Of a stretch of 64,000 nt of DNA, positions 1 to 8,255 are shown piece by piece. Under the pieces are notes generated by a model. That model did no database searches. It was not told the origin of the DNA and worked only from the letters and a program-made list of their open reading frames with translations. Positions within the stretch are counted from its first letter, which is position 1. Every line of letters begins with the position of its first letter. The position numbers were made by a program, and so were the translations under genes. This DNA is from Nocardioides terrigena (GTDB lineage Bacteria; Actinomycetota; Actinomycetes; Propionibacteriales; Nocardioidaceae): the NCBI RefSeq assembly GCF_003047265.1, contig NZ_PZYY01000004.1, positions 124,001-188,000 of the forward strand, in the 5' to 3' direction.

Positions 1-1435
1 TGAGCTTGCCGTCGTACCGCGGGACCTCCCGCTCGGCGGTGGGGACGAAGCCGGCGTCGGCGGCCGCGAGGCGGCGTACGCCATAGACCCGGTCCAGCGC
101 CTCGTCGGACGTGCCGAGGCCGAGCCAGGTCGCCCGGCTGACCGCGGCGACGCGCTCGAGTCGGCCGACGCCCTCGATGACCAGGGCGCCGTCGTGGGTG
201 CGCTCGAGGTCCTCGACCAGGGCGAGCAGCGCACCGGGCGCGGGTGCGAGGGCGGGCGAGTCGAGGGTCAGCCGCAGGCTGGAGCGGGTGCGTCCCGCGG
301 GCACCGCGGCGACGAGGGCGACGCGCTGGTCGTCACGGTACGAGCGGTGCACGATGCGGGTCTCGAGCAGCGGGTCGGCGAGCGGGTGGATGCGCTCCTC
401 GTGCAGCGCCACCCAGTCCCCGACCAGCAGCACCCGCAGGTCGTCGAGGGTGGAGTCGAGGACGGCGTCGACGCAGCCCATCACCTCGTCGGCGTCGCCG
501 GCCATCTCCAGCACGACCTCGAGGTACGGCGTCTCGTAGCGGCGGCCGTGCGCGTTGCGCTTGGGCCTCATCCCGGGAATCAGGTTGGCGAGGTAGGCGT
601 CGTTGTAGCGGTTGACCTGCTCGCGGCGCTCCATCACGTGCGAGCGGCCGAGGTGCCAGGACTTCGCGGCGTGCTCGGGGACGAGCAGCCCGCCGGCCTC
701 GCCGAGGCGGTGGCCGAGCTCCATGTCCTCGCCGAGGCGCAGCGTGGTGTCCCAACCGCCGGCCGCGTCGAGCAGGTCGCGGGACAGCGCGAAGGTCGCC
801 CCGACGAAGGACCGGAAGGCGCGCGGGCCGGCGTGGGTGAGGTCGTCGGTACGCCGCCACATCCCGTCGACCCACTTGTGCGGCTCGGCGGTGTCCCAGT
901 CCCACAGGGTCGCGACCTCGCCGGAGGCCACCTGGTCGCGGGTGGTCGCCGGGTCCTGGGCCAGCAGCCGCTCGGGGTCGACGAAGCGCTTGGTGCCGGC
1001 CACCACGGCGTAGTCGACCTCGTGCAGCCAGCGGAGCTGGGCCTCGAGGTGGTCGGGCCACAGCAGCATGTCGGCGTCGACGAAGTAGAGGAGCTCGCCC
1101 TCGCTCGCCCGGCCCGCGACCTCGCAGGCGCCGGCGCAGCCCCAGCCCTCCTCGACGCGCACGACGCGGGTGTGGTCGGGGACGACCTCGGGCAGCACGA
1201 CGGGCGGGGTGCTGCCGTCGTCGGAGATCACGACCTCCACGAGGTGCGCGGGGTAGGTCTGCGCGGCCAGGCCGGCGAGCACGTGCGGCAGGGTGCGGTG
1301 GGAGTTGTACGCCGGGACGACGACCGTGACGGTCCGCGTGGGGGTCCACGCCCCGATCGCGGGAGGCGTGAGGACGTCCCACTCGTTGCGGCGTACGACG
1401 GGCTGGTCGCGGCGGGCGGACACGGGCTGGCTCAT
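1..1435 (-). CDS. Family 2 glycosyltransferase, 3' end beyond the window
   Basis: Predicted to transfer a sugar from an activated donor to a surface glycan. The frame starts at ATG 1435, sharing an ATGA overlap with the stop of the upstream glycosyltransferase, and is still open at base 1, so the C-terminus is missing (about 478 codons visible). The GT-A core has VVVPAYN near residues 38-44, SDDGST at 71-76 and the donor/metal motif FVDAD at 118-122, followed by a region where EDMELGHR and a WHLGRSH segment fit GT2 acceptor-side motifs. A second region after about residue 310 repeats a GT-like pattern (EVVLEMAGDADEVMGCVDA) and may be another GT domain. Last visible gene of a minus-strand polysaccharide operon. 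Donor and acceptor cannot be read from sequence. Confidence 0.9.
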   Translation of the reverse strand, partial: MSQPVSARRDQPVVRRNEWDVLTPPAIGAWTPTRTVTVVVPAYNSHRTLPHVLAGLAAQTYPAHLVEVVISDDGSTPPVVLPEVVPDHTRVVRVEEGWGCAGACEVAGRASEGELLYFVDADMLLWPDHLEAQLRWLHEVDYAVVAGTKRFVDPERLLAQDPATTRDQVASGEVATLWDWDTAEPHKWVDGMWRRTDDLTHAGPRAFRSFVGATFALSRDLLDAAGGWDTTLRLGEDMELGHRLGEAGGLLVPEHAAKSWHLGRSHVMERREQVNRYNDAYLANLIPGMRPKRNAHGRRYETPYLEVVLEMAGDADEVMGCVDAVLDSTLDDLRVLLVGDWVALHEERIHPLADPLLETRIVHRSYRDDQRVALVAAVPAGRTRSSLRLTLDSPALAPAPGALLALVEDLERTHDGALVIEGVGRLERVAAVSRATWLGLGTSDEALDRVYGVRRLAAADAGFVPTAEREVPRYDGKL

Positions 1436-3195
1436 GGCAGGTCCCGCTCGTCGACCTCGAGCTCGCGGCTGGCGTGGAAGCCGGTCCACTCCCGGTCCAC
1501 GATGCCCTCCTTGCGGAACGAGTCGGCCTCGACCTGCCACGTGTGCTGGCCGGAGGCGAGGCGTCGCAGGACGTAGCCCAGGCCGTGGGTGCGGTAGATC
1601 CGGCCGCCGGCCGCCTCGATGCCGCTGAGGAGCTGGGCGTCGACGAAGCGGCGTACGGGCCGGAAGCCGCCCACGCTGCGCACCACGTCGCGGTCGGCCA
1701 TGATCGTGCCGCCGGCCACGAAGCGGTTGAAGATCTCGGTCGGGTGGTTGCGCCGCGTGGTGATGCCGAGCTCGGCGAGGTGGACGAACTCGCTGGGCAT
1801 GCCCACCACGTCGGCGCCGCTGTAGCGCCGGGCGAGGAGCAGGTCGACGACCGCGTGCGGGCCGTACCAGTCGTCGTCGTCGACCTTGAGCAGCACGTCG
1901 CCGGAGGCCGCCTCGTACGCCGCGTTGAGCACGTCGCCGAAGAAGGTGTCCTGGCTGCGCGGGACGAGCACGACGTCGCGGCCGGGCAGGGCCGCACGGA
2001 CCTGCGCCTCGTCGGCCTCCCAGCCGTGGGTGGCGAGCACGAGCTCGAAGTCGGCGTCGCGCTGGCGGGCGAGCTGGCGCAGCGCGAAGTCGAGCTGGTG
2101 GGGGCGCATCGTGGTGAGCAGGACGCTGACCTGCGGCCTCGCCACGTGCCGCACACCGGCCCGGGCGGCGAGGCGGGCGCGCCACGCGACGGTGGAGTGC
2201 TCGAGGAGCGCGGCGCGCCTGGTCGTGACGCTGTGCTCCTCGCGGGCGAGGGCGTCCTCCAGGTCGGGCTGCGCCTCCAGCGCCTGGGTCAGCGTCGGTC
2301 CGAGCGCGGGGTGGGTCCCGGTGGCGATGAGGGGTACGCCGGCCGCGGCGAGGTGGGCGACCACCTGCGGGTCGGCGGTGGTGAGGTCGACGCGGAGGCC
2401 CTGGACGTCGCGGAGCGCCGCGATGGCGGCCTCGGTGGTGGCCTGGCCGGGCGCGAGGTCGCGGACCGGCTCGGTCCACTCCTTGCGCCAGCCGCGGGGG
2501 TTGACCACCATCTCGTCGACCGGTTCGAGGCCGGGGTCCGTGACGACGGTCGGGGCGCGGTCGATGACGGGGTGGACCGGGACGCCCGTCGTCTCGGTGG
2601 TCGAGGTGCGAGCGGAGCGAGCCTCGGGACCCGCCACCACCACGTCGGCCGGCACCACGACCTCCGGGTCGCCGGCCTCCGCGGCGGAGGCGTAGCGCGG
2701 CGCCCGCACGTCGAGGCCCGCAGCGGGCTCGCGACCGGCGTACGCCACGACGACTCCCCCGTGGCCGGTGTCGACGCCGGGCACGGCCTGGCGGGCGAGC
2801 TCGGTCAGCACCACGTGGGCGCCGATCGGCTGGGCGAAGCGGAGCACGGTGAGCACGCCACGGCCCGCCTCGCGGGCCATGAAGGAGGTGAGCGGCGGCC
2901 ACTCGGGGCGCGGGACGAGGGCGAGCGGCTCGGTGGCGTCGGTGAGCCAGAGCGCGACGACGCGGGTCTGGCCGACCCGGCTGACGGTGGACGCGAGGCG
3001 GCGCAGCGAGGCACGGTCGGCGGTCATCCACAGCACCGACTTCCAGCCGCGGCCGATGTCGGTGGTGCCTGCCATCGTCGTGTACGTGGCACCGGCCGGT
3101 GCCAGGTCGGCGGCGGACGCGTCGTCACCGATGACCAGGAGGGGCTCGGGGGAGGTGAAGCCATCGAGGGGATGACCGGAGAAGGACACGCTCAT
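1432..3195 (-). CDS. Glycosyltransferase with N-terminal extension and C-terminal GT2 domain
   Basis: A 587-residue protein. About 350 N-terminal residues of unrecognised sequence, ending in an Ala/Arg-rich stretch, precede a GT2 domain (VSVLLTTMRP near 357; acidic donor motif KVDDDDWY near 433-440; FVAGGTIMADRD after it). ATG 3195 is chosen because it forms an ATGA overlap with the upstream glycosyltransferase stop; its own stop overlaps the next start in the same way, so the three transferases are translationally coupled. The linker near residues 186-200 is encoded by a palindromic repeat that looks inserted in frame. Likely role: polymer elongation or decoration of a cell-surface glycan; the N-terminal part may be a degenerate second GT or a partner-binding domain. 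Confidence 0.88.
   Translation of the reverse strand: MSVSFSGHPLDGFTSPEPLLVIGDDASAADLAPAGATYTTMAGTTDIGRGWKSVLWMTADRASLRRLASTVSRVGQTRVVALWLTDATEPLALVPRPEWPPLTSFMAREAGRGVLTVLRFAQPIGAHVVLTELARQAVPGVDTGHGGVVVAYAGREPAAGLDVRAPRYASAAEAGDPEVVVPADVVVAGPEARSARTSTTETTGVPVHPVIDRAPTVVTDPGLEPVDEMVVNPRGWRKEWTEPVRDLAPGQATTEAAIAALRDVQGLRVDLTTADPQVVAHLAAAGVPLIATGTHPALGPTLTQALEAQPDLEDALAREEHSVTTRRAALLEHSTVAWRARLAARAGVRHVARPQVSVLLTTMRPHQLDFALRQLARQRDADFELVLATHGWEADEAQVRAALPGRDVVLVPRSQDTFFGDVLNAAYEAASGDVLLKVDDDDWYGPHAVVDLLLARRYSGADVVGMPSEFVHLAELGITTRRNHPTEIFNRFVAGGTIMADRDVVRSVGGFRPVRRFVDAQLLSGIEAAGGRIYRTHGLGYVLRRLASGQHTWQVEADSFRKEGIVDREWTGFHASRELEVDERDLP
2596..2638. repeat. REP-like palindromic element inside a glycosyltransferase gene
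   Basis: The outer arms are GGTGGTCGAGG on the left and CCTCGGGACC(CG)CCACC on the right, around a GCGAGCGGAGCGAGC core. From memory, elements of this sequence type are scattered through Nocardioides-like genomes, usually between genes. Here it sits in frame and encodes a Ser/Thr/Arg-rich linker unlike the flanking Val/Ala-rich protein. No second copy was found in this window. Confidence 0.5.
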
Positions 3196-4175
3196 CGCTG
3201 GGCCTCCTGCTCGCGGCCGGCCAGGTCTCGGGGGGTGCGCTCGCGCAGCGACGTGGGGAGGCTGTGGGTGACCAGCGGTCGCGGCTGCTGACGCAGCCAC
3301 GTGCGGGTGACGTGGTCGATGATGTGGACGCCCTCGGGTGCGTCGACGCGGACGAGGCCGCCCAGGGCCTCGGCGCGGCCCGAGCGGATCGCCTCGTCCA
3401 CCTCGAACTCGCGCAGCTTGCGGTAGAGCCGGGTGTGGGTGAAGTCGACACCCTCGGTGCGCCAGTGGGCGTACTCGTCGGCGTCGAGCCACTTGACCTC
3501 CACGCACAGCCCCTGCTGGAGGACGAGCCGCTCGACGCCCGCGGGATACTCGCGCAGCTCCCAGTCGAAGGCCTTCACGAAGGTGTAGTCCGGACCCATG
3601 GGATAGACCCACGGCTCGAGGAAGCGCAGCGACAGGTCGAGCCAGCCGGTCCGCTCGTCGACCACGGTGAGCGGGTGGCGCGGCATGGCCACGATCGTCT
3701 GAGTCGACTCCAGCTGCCAGGCCAGGTCGCGCAGGATGCCCGCGCCCTCGGGGGTGAGCACCATGTCGCCGTCCCACTTCATGGAGTACGACGTCCGCAC
3801 GTGGCTGAAGCACCAGTTGTAGAAGTGCGTCAGCGAGTGCACCGAGGTGGCCGGGGTGGCCAGGTGCTCACCACCGGCACGGGCGACGGAGTGCGGGTAG
3901 GTGAGCCCGGTGAAGCGGTCGCTCGCGCCCAGGTCGGCGGCGATCGACGCGGCGACCTCGAGCGTGCCGTCGGTCGACCCGTTGTCGACGAGGATCACGT
4001 GCTGGACGGCGGAGAGGATCGGCGGCAGCACCCACGGCAGGTTGCGGGCCTCGTTGCGCACCCGGAAGACACAGGTGAGACCGGGGGTGAGCCGCTTGCC
4101 GCGCGTCCATGGCCACGTGACGTCGTAGTCGGCGAGCCCCTCGAGCGAGGGGATGTCCGGGGTGGTGGGCGGCAC
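3192..4175 (-). CDS. Family 2 glycosyltransferase
   Basis: A 327-residue GT2 protein. Motifs: TCVFRVRNEARNLPW near 38-52, VDNGSTDGTLEVA near 62-74, and MKWDGDMVL near 131-139 carrying the DxD-type donor/metal site. GTG 4175 is preferred: it lies 8 bases after the TGA of the upstream sulfotransferase-like gene with a GAGGA ribosome-binding site, and the protein begins naturally before the catalytic domain. The stop overlaps the next start (ATGA at 3192-3195). It is probably one of several transferases building a surface glycan with its neighbours. Sugar specificity is unknown. Confidence 0.88.
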   Translation of the reverse strand: MPPTTPDIPSLEGLADYDVTWPWTRGKRLTPGLTCVFRVRNEARNLPWVLPPILSAVQHVILVDNGSTDGTLEVAASIAADLGASDRFTGLTYPHSVARAGGEHLATPATSVHSLTHFYNWCFSHVRTSYSMKWDGDMVLTPEGAGILRDLAWQLESTQTIVAMPRHPLTVVDERTGWLDLSLRFLEPWVYPMGPDYTFVKAFDWELREYPAGVERLVLQQGLCVEVKWLDADEYAHWRTEGVDFTHTRLYRKLREFEVDEAIRSGRAEALGGLVRVDAPEGVHIIDHVTRTWLRQQPRPLVTHSLPTSLRERTPRDLAGREQEAQR

Positions 4176-4183
4176 GGGTGTCC

Positions 4184-5224
4184 TCAGCGCTCCCGGTGCA
4201 GGGCCTTGCGGAGGCTGCGGCGGGCGCCCTCCGGGACCATCGCGCGCACCGAGTGCGGCACCAGCTCGGCCGCGCGGCGGGCACCCGAGGCGTGGTCGGC
4301 CTCGGCCTTGCGGCGGGCGTCGGCCGCGGCGGTCCGCCGCTGGGCCAGCGTCGTGGAGTGCGCGAAGGCCTCGGCGTCGGCGTACATCTCGCCGTAGGTG
4401 ACCCGCAGCAGGTCGCAGGCGGCGCGCGCCTTGACGGTGTCGCCACCCTCCTCGGCCATCCGGTCGAGCACCTCCCACGTCTCCTGGGCGAGGTCGCGCA
4501 GGAGAGCGGGCACCGGCACGTCGTCCCAGGTCATGGTCACCCGGCGCAGCGAGGGGTCGATGAACTTGTGGACCTGCGCGATGTCGTTGGCCATCGCCGT
4601 CTTGACCGCGGACAGGTCGAAGGCCTCGCCGATCGCGAAGACCGGCTGGGTCCAGTCGGCCAGCAGGTCGGCGTACCGGACGAAGCGGCGCTGCTCGCCC
4701 CGGGTGGCGCGCTCGGTGTGCAGCATCATGTTGACCCACGCGGCGGTGCGGGTCACGTCGCCCTGGCGCTGGTCGTAGTAGGTCTTCTTGCTGCCGACGA
4801 CCTCGGTCACCGGTCGCAGCATGGTGACGTACGACGACGTCGCGTCGCAACGGTCGGCGCACGCGCGCCACAGCCCGAGGAACCACGACGCCCGCGGGTC
4901 CTTGATGACCAGCTCGTCGTTCTCGGCGAACTGGGTCTCGAGCCACGCCGTGACCCGCTCCCGGGTGGCGTGGTCGCCGCTGAGCCGGCCGGCGTCGAGC
5001 CACGCACGGGGGCGGGCGTCGGAGACCTGGACGTTGCTGCGGGCGAGGAGCTCGGTGTGCAGGTCGACGACCCACTGCGGCTCCCCGAAGCCCTTCGGGT
5101 TGGTGGCGTCCGCGGCGACCTCGGGCTGGGGCACGTGCAGCCCGAGCGTCTGGAGCGTGCCGCTCATGGTGCTGGTCCCACTGCGGCCCGATCCGACCAC
5201 GAAGACGACCCGACGACTCGACAT
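4184..5224 (-). CDS. Sulfotransferase-family protein
   Basis: A 346-residue protein with a PAPS-type phosphate-binding loop at the extreme N-terminus (VVFVVGSGRSGTST, about 5-18) and a second conserved block, LVIKDPRASWFLGLW, that corresponds to the 3'-phosphate site of sulfotransferases. The C-terminal 60 residues are basic and Ala-rich, likely a tail. ATG 5224 is taken; an in-frame GTG at 5233 is an alternative. It is 10 bases downstream of the beta-glucosidase stop and 8 bases upstream of a glycosyltransferase start, so it belongs to the glycan operon and could sulfate a sugar or glycolipid. Several actinobacterial members are annotated only as P-loop proteins, so the sulfuryl reaction is inferred. 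Confidence 0.8.
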   Translation of the reverse strand: MSSRRVVFVVGSGRSGTSTMSGTLQTLGLHVPQPEVAADATNPKGFGEPQWVVDLHTELLARSNVQVSDARPRAWLDAGRLSGDHATRERVTAWLETQFAENDELVIKDPRASWFLGLWRACADRCDATSSYVTMLRPVTEVVGSKKTYYDQRQGDVTRTAAWVNMMLHTERATRGEQRRFVRYADLLADWTQPVFAIGEAFDLSAVKTAMANDIAQVHKFIDPSLRRVTMTWDDVPVPALLRDLAQETWEVLDRMAEEGGDTVKARAACDLLRVTYGEMYADAEAFAHSTTLAQRRTAAADARRKAEADHASGARRAAELVPHSVRAMVPEGARRSLRKALHRER

Positions 5225-5234
5225 GCGTCGCACC

Positions 5235-6599
5235 CTATCCGGCAGTGGACCCGCTCCCGGGCTGGGCGGCGATCAGGTCGGCGTACCAACGGAAGGAGCG
5301 CTTGGGAGTGCGCTCGAGCGTGTCGTAGTCGACGTGCACGAGCCCGAAGCGCTGCGAGAAGCCCTCGGCCCACTCGAAGTTGTCCAGCAGCGACCAGCAG
5401 TAGTAGCCGCGGACGTCCACGCCCCGCTCGATCGCCTCGCTGACCGCGGTCAGGTGGGCGTGCAGGTAGTCGATGCGCGGCTGGTCGTCGACGACACCGT
5501 CCTCGTCCGGGCCCATGTTGTAGGCGCACCCCGACTCGGTGATCATGATCGGCGGCAGCGCGGCGCGGTAGCGGGCGCGGAAGATGATCAGCCACTCGCG
5601 CAGTGCGTCGGGCACGACCGGCCAGCCGAAGTCGGTCGTCGGGTAGCCGACGACGTCGCGCAGCTCGAAGGGCATGTCCGCGTCCTCGGGGGCCGCGGCG
5701 ACCTTCATCGGGTTGTAGTAGTTGACGCCGTAGAAGTCGAGCGGCTGGCGGATGGTCGCCATGTCCCCCGGCTCGGCGAGCCCGTCCAGCAGCGGCGCCA
5801 GGTCGACCGGGTAGCGGCCGAGCAGCATCGGCTCGAGGAACATGCCGTTCCACAGGCCGTCGTAGATCTTGCTGGCGCCGACGTCGGCGTCGTCGTCGGA
5901 GGCGGGCCAGACGGGAGCGTGGTTGTTGGCGCAGCCGATGCTCTGCGCACCCTGCTTGCGCAGCTCGATCGCGGCCCGACCGTGCGCCAGCAGCATGTGG
6001 TGCGAGGCCCACAGCGAGTCGAACATCAGGGTCCGGCCCGGCGCGTGGAGACCGAGGCCGTAGCCGAGGAGCGAGGCGACGTTGGGCTCGTTGATCGGGA
6101 TCCAGTGCTCGACCCGGTCGACAAAGCGCTCGGCGACGACCGCGGCGTACGCGGCGAAGAGGTCCACGGTCTCCCGGTTGAGCCAGCCGCCCTCGTCCTC
6201 GAGGGCCTGGGGCAGGTCCCAGTGGTAGAGCGTCACCATCGGGGCGATGCCGTGGGCGACGAGGGTGTCGAGGAGGCGGTCGTAGAACGCGAGCCCGGCC
6301 TCGTTGACGGTGCGACCGTCGGGCATGATCCGGGACCACGACAGGGACAGCCGGTAGCCGCCGGCGCCGAGCTCCGCCATCAGCGCGACGTCCTCCTCGT
6401 ACCGGTGGTAGTGGTCGCAGGCGACCGCACCGGACGAGCCGTCGGAGATGCGTCCGGGCTCGGCGCAGAAGGTGTCCCAGATGCTGGGTCCGCGGCCGTC
6501 CTCGGTGGCCGCACCCTCGATCTGGTACGCCGCCGTGCTGGTCCCGAACCGAAAGCCCGGGGGGAGGTGGGGGAAAGACCCGGGCGGATCAGTCGTCAC
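5235..6599 (-). CDS. Family 1 glycoside hydrolase (beta-glucosidase)
   Basis: A 454-residue GH1 enzyme that should hydrolyse terminal beta-glucosides or beta-galactosides by a retaining mechanism. It has the GH1 N-terminal signature FGTSTAAYQIEGA, YHWDLPQALED, the acid/base glutamate in PINEPN (about 168), the nucleophile glutamate in ITESGCAYN (about 352, usually TENG) and the C-terminal WSLLDNFEWAEGF substrate motif. No signal peptide, so cytoplasmic. Start is GTG 6599, 18 bases from the divergent pirin start, leaving a 17-bp shared control region. It lies 10 bases upstream of the sulfotransferase-like gene and may lead that operon, although beta-glucosidases often stand alone. Confidence 0.93.
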   Translation of the reverse strand: MTTDPPGSFPHLPPGFRFGTSTAAYQIEGAATEDGRGPSIWDTFCAEPGRISDGSSGAVACDHYHRYEEDVALMAELGAGGYRLSLSWSRIMPDGRTVNEAGLAFYDRLLDTLVAHGIAPMVTLYHWDLPQALEDEGGWLNRETVDLFAAYAAVVAERFVDRVEHWIPINEPNVASLLGYGLGLHAPGRTLMFDSLWASHHMLLAHGRAAIELRKQGAQSIGCANNHAPVWPASDDDADVGASKIYDGLWNGMFLEPMLLGRYPVDLAPLLDGLAEPGDMATIRQPLDFYGVNYYNPMKVAAAPEDADMPFELRDVVGYPTTDFGWPVVPDALREWLIIFRARYRAALPPIMITESGCAYNMGPDEDGVVDDQPRIDYLHAHLTAVSEAIERGVDVRGYYCWSLLDNFEWAEGFSQRFGLVHVDYDTLERTPKRSFRWYADLIAAQPGSGSTAG

Positions 6600-6616
6600 G
6601 CTGTGAAGATATCGGC

Positions 6617-7333
6617 ATGGCCGCGACCGTGTACGCCGGATGGCAGAGGTTCTCCACCCACGAGGCGGACCGCGTGACGCGGCACTCCTTCTCGTTCGGC
6701 CCGCACTACGACCCCGCCAACCTCGGCTTCGGTCCCCTGGTCTGCCACAACGACGACCTCCTCCAGCCCGGTGGTGGCTACCCCGACCACCCGCACCAGG
6801 ACCTCGAGATCGTCACCTGGGTGCTGTCGGGGGTCCTGCTGCACACCGACTCCACCGGCCACACCTCGCCGATCGGCGCGGGCACGGTGCAGGCGATGAG
6901 CGCGGGCTCGGGCATCCGGCACACCGAGGTCGCCGACCCCGCGTCGGGCCCGACCCGCTTCGTGCAGGCGTGGGTGCGCCCCGACTCGCCCGGCGGCAGC
7001 CCCGAGCACCAGGAGCTGGCGGTGGACCTCGACGGGTCCGGACTGGTGCCGGTCGCCGGGTCGGGAGGTCTCCCGATCCGTACGACGGGAGCGTCCCTGC
7101 AGGTCGCCCGGCTCGCGCCCGGCGAGACCGTCGCCCTCCCCGACGCGCCGCTGGTCCACGCCTTCGCGGCCACCGGTGCCCTCGACCTCAGGGACGGGAC
7201 GGCCGGCGGAGCTGACGGCGGACCGGGCACCGGACGGCTCTCGGAGGGCGACGCGCTGCGCCTCTCCGACGAGCCCGGGCGGGTGGTCACCGCGACCGAG
7301 CACACCGACCTGCTGGTCTGGACCTTCCGCTGA
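6617..7333 (+). CDS. Pirin-family cupin protein
   Basis: A 238-residue bicupin of the pirin family. Metal ligands are visible as the HPH pair in YPDHPHQDLEIV (about 55-66) and the downstream His and Glu in SAGSGIRHTEV. Some pirins act as quercetin 2,3-dioxygenases, others as redox-sensing cofactors; sequence cannot decide between them. No Shine-Dalgarno motif precedes ATG 6617, and only 17 bp separate it from the divergent GTG of the beta-glucosidase. It converges on the DAG kinase gene with 16 bp between stops. Confidence 0.9.
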   Translation: MAATVYAGWQRFSTHEADRVTRHSFSFGPHYDPANLGFGPLVCHNDDLLQPGGGYPDHPHQDLEIVTWVLSGVLLHTDSTGHTSPIGAGTVQAMSAGSGIRHTEVADPASGPTRFVQAWVRPDSPGGSPEHQELAVDLDGSGLVPVAGSGGLPIRTTGASLQVARLAPGETVALPDAPLVHAFAATGALDLRDGTAGGADGGPGTGRLSEGDALRLSDEPGRVVTATEHTDLLVWTFR

Positions 7334-7353
7334 CCACCAGGTTGCCCGGTCAG
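7330..7353. terminator. Small hairpin spanning two convergent stop codons
   Basis: CTGACC (7330-7335) pairs with GGTCAG (7348-7353) around a 12-nt loop, and both stop codons of the convergent pirin and DAG kinase genes lie in the arms. No U-tract follows. It is a weak bidirectional terminator candidate. Confidence 0.3.
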
Positions 7354-8255
7354 GCGATGACGGCGAGCGCCCCCGGCAGCACCGAGGCGACCGCCGGCGG
7401 CGAGGCGAGCGACGGGAGGACCCCGAGCGGCTCGCCGTCACCCCCGACGGGCACAGGCACCCGGGCGTCGGCGGACAGCTCGATGCGCGCCCCGGTGAGG
7501 ACGGTGACCTCGGGCAGCGTGACGTGCGAGCCGTCGTAGACCGTGGGGAGCGAGCGGATGAGCTCGCGCTTGGACGTGGCCTCGATCACGACCACGTCGA
7601 GCAGCCCGTCGGCGAGGCTGGCGGCGGGCGCGATCGCCATCCCCTTGCCGTAGTAGCGGGAGTTGGCGACGACGACGGTGGCGGCGTCGTACTCGCCGAC
7701 GACCCCGTCGACGACGACGCGGTAGCGGGCGGGGCGGTAGGTCGCGAGGGCGCGGACGGCGGCGTAGGGGTACTGCACCGGGCCGGGCAGCCAGCGGACC
7801 CGGTCGACGATCGCGGCGGCCCGGGCGTCGACGCCGGCGTAGACCGACCCGGCGACCACCCGCGAGACGCCGCCGACCGCCCACGAGACGAGGTCGACCC
7901 GGCGGGTGGCGCCGGCGAGCAGCACGTCGGCCTGAGCGAGCGGGTCGTCGGGCAGCCCGAGCATCCGCGCGAAGTCGTTGCCCCGGCCTGCGGGCACGAT
8001 CCCCAGCGTCCCGCCGAGGCGCGCGACCTCGCCGGCCAGCGAGCACAGCATCCCGTCGCCGCCGACCGAGACCACCACGTCGCCGCGGGCGACCGCGGCG
8101 GCCACCAGGTCGTGGGTGGCCTGCGGGCCGGGCGAGTAGGTCACCTCGACCGTCGCCCCGGCGTCGCGCAGGCGGCGGGCGACCGGGACGACCGCACCCG
8201 GCGCGGCCCCGCCACCCGAGGCGGGGTTGACCAGGAACGCGAAGGAGCTCGTCAC
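7350..8255 (-). CDS. Diacylglycerol kinase-family lipid kinase
   Basis: A 301-residue DAGK catalytic-domain protein that would phosphorylate diacylglycerol or a related lipid with ATP. It begins FAFLVNPASGGG (nucleotide-binding start of the family), has VVSVGGDGM near 62-70 (usually GGDGT) and GIVPAGRGNDFAR. GTG 8255 overlaps the TGA of the upstream flavoprotein as GTGA, so the two are co-translated. The set of TetR, GlpD, flavoprotein and DAG kinase matches the M. tuberculosis neighbourhood Rv2249c-Rv2252, where Rv2252 is a DAG kinase linked to phosphoinositide lipid synthesis. Lipid substrate here is inferred. Confidence 0.92.
   Translation of the reverse strand: MTSSFAFLVNPASGGGAAPGAVVPVARRLRDAGATVEVTYSPGPQATHDLVAAAVARGDVVVSVGGDGMLCSLAGEVARLGGTLGIVPAGRGNDFARMLGLPDDPLAQADVLLAGATRRVDLVSWAVGGVSRVVAGSVYAGVDARAAAIVDRVRWLPGPVQYPYAAVRALATYRPARYRVVVDGVVGEYDAATVVVANSRYYGKGMAIAPAASLADGLLDVVVIEATSKRELIRSLPTVYDGSHVTLPEVTVLTGARIELSADARVPVPVGGDGEPLGVLPSLASPPAVASVLPGALAVIA

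Noticed and set aside
194..1576. Long plus-strand open frame antisense to a glycosyltransferase
   Set aside because: Val/Gly/Glu/Arg-rich low-complexity translation typical of the antisense of G/C-rich genes; the minus-strand frame has GT2 motifs.
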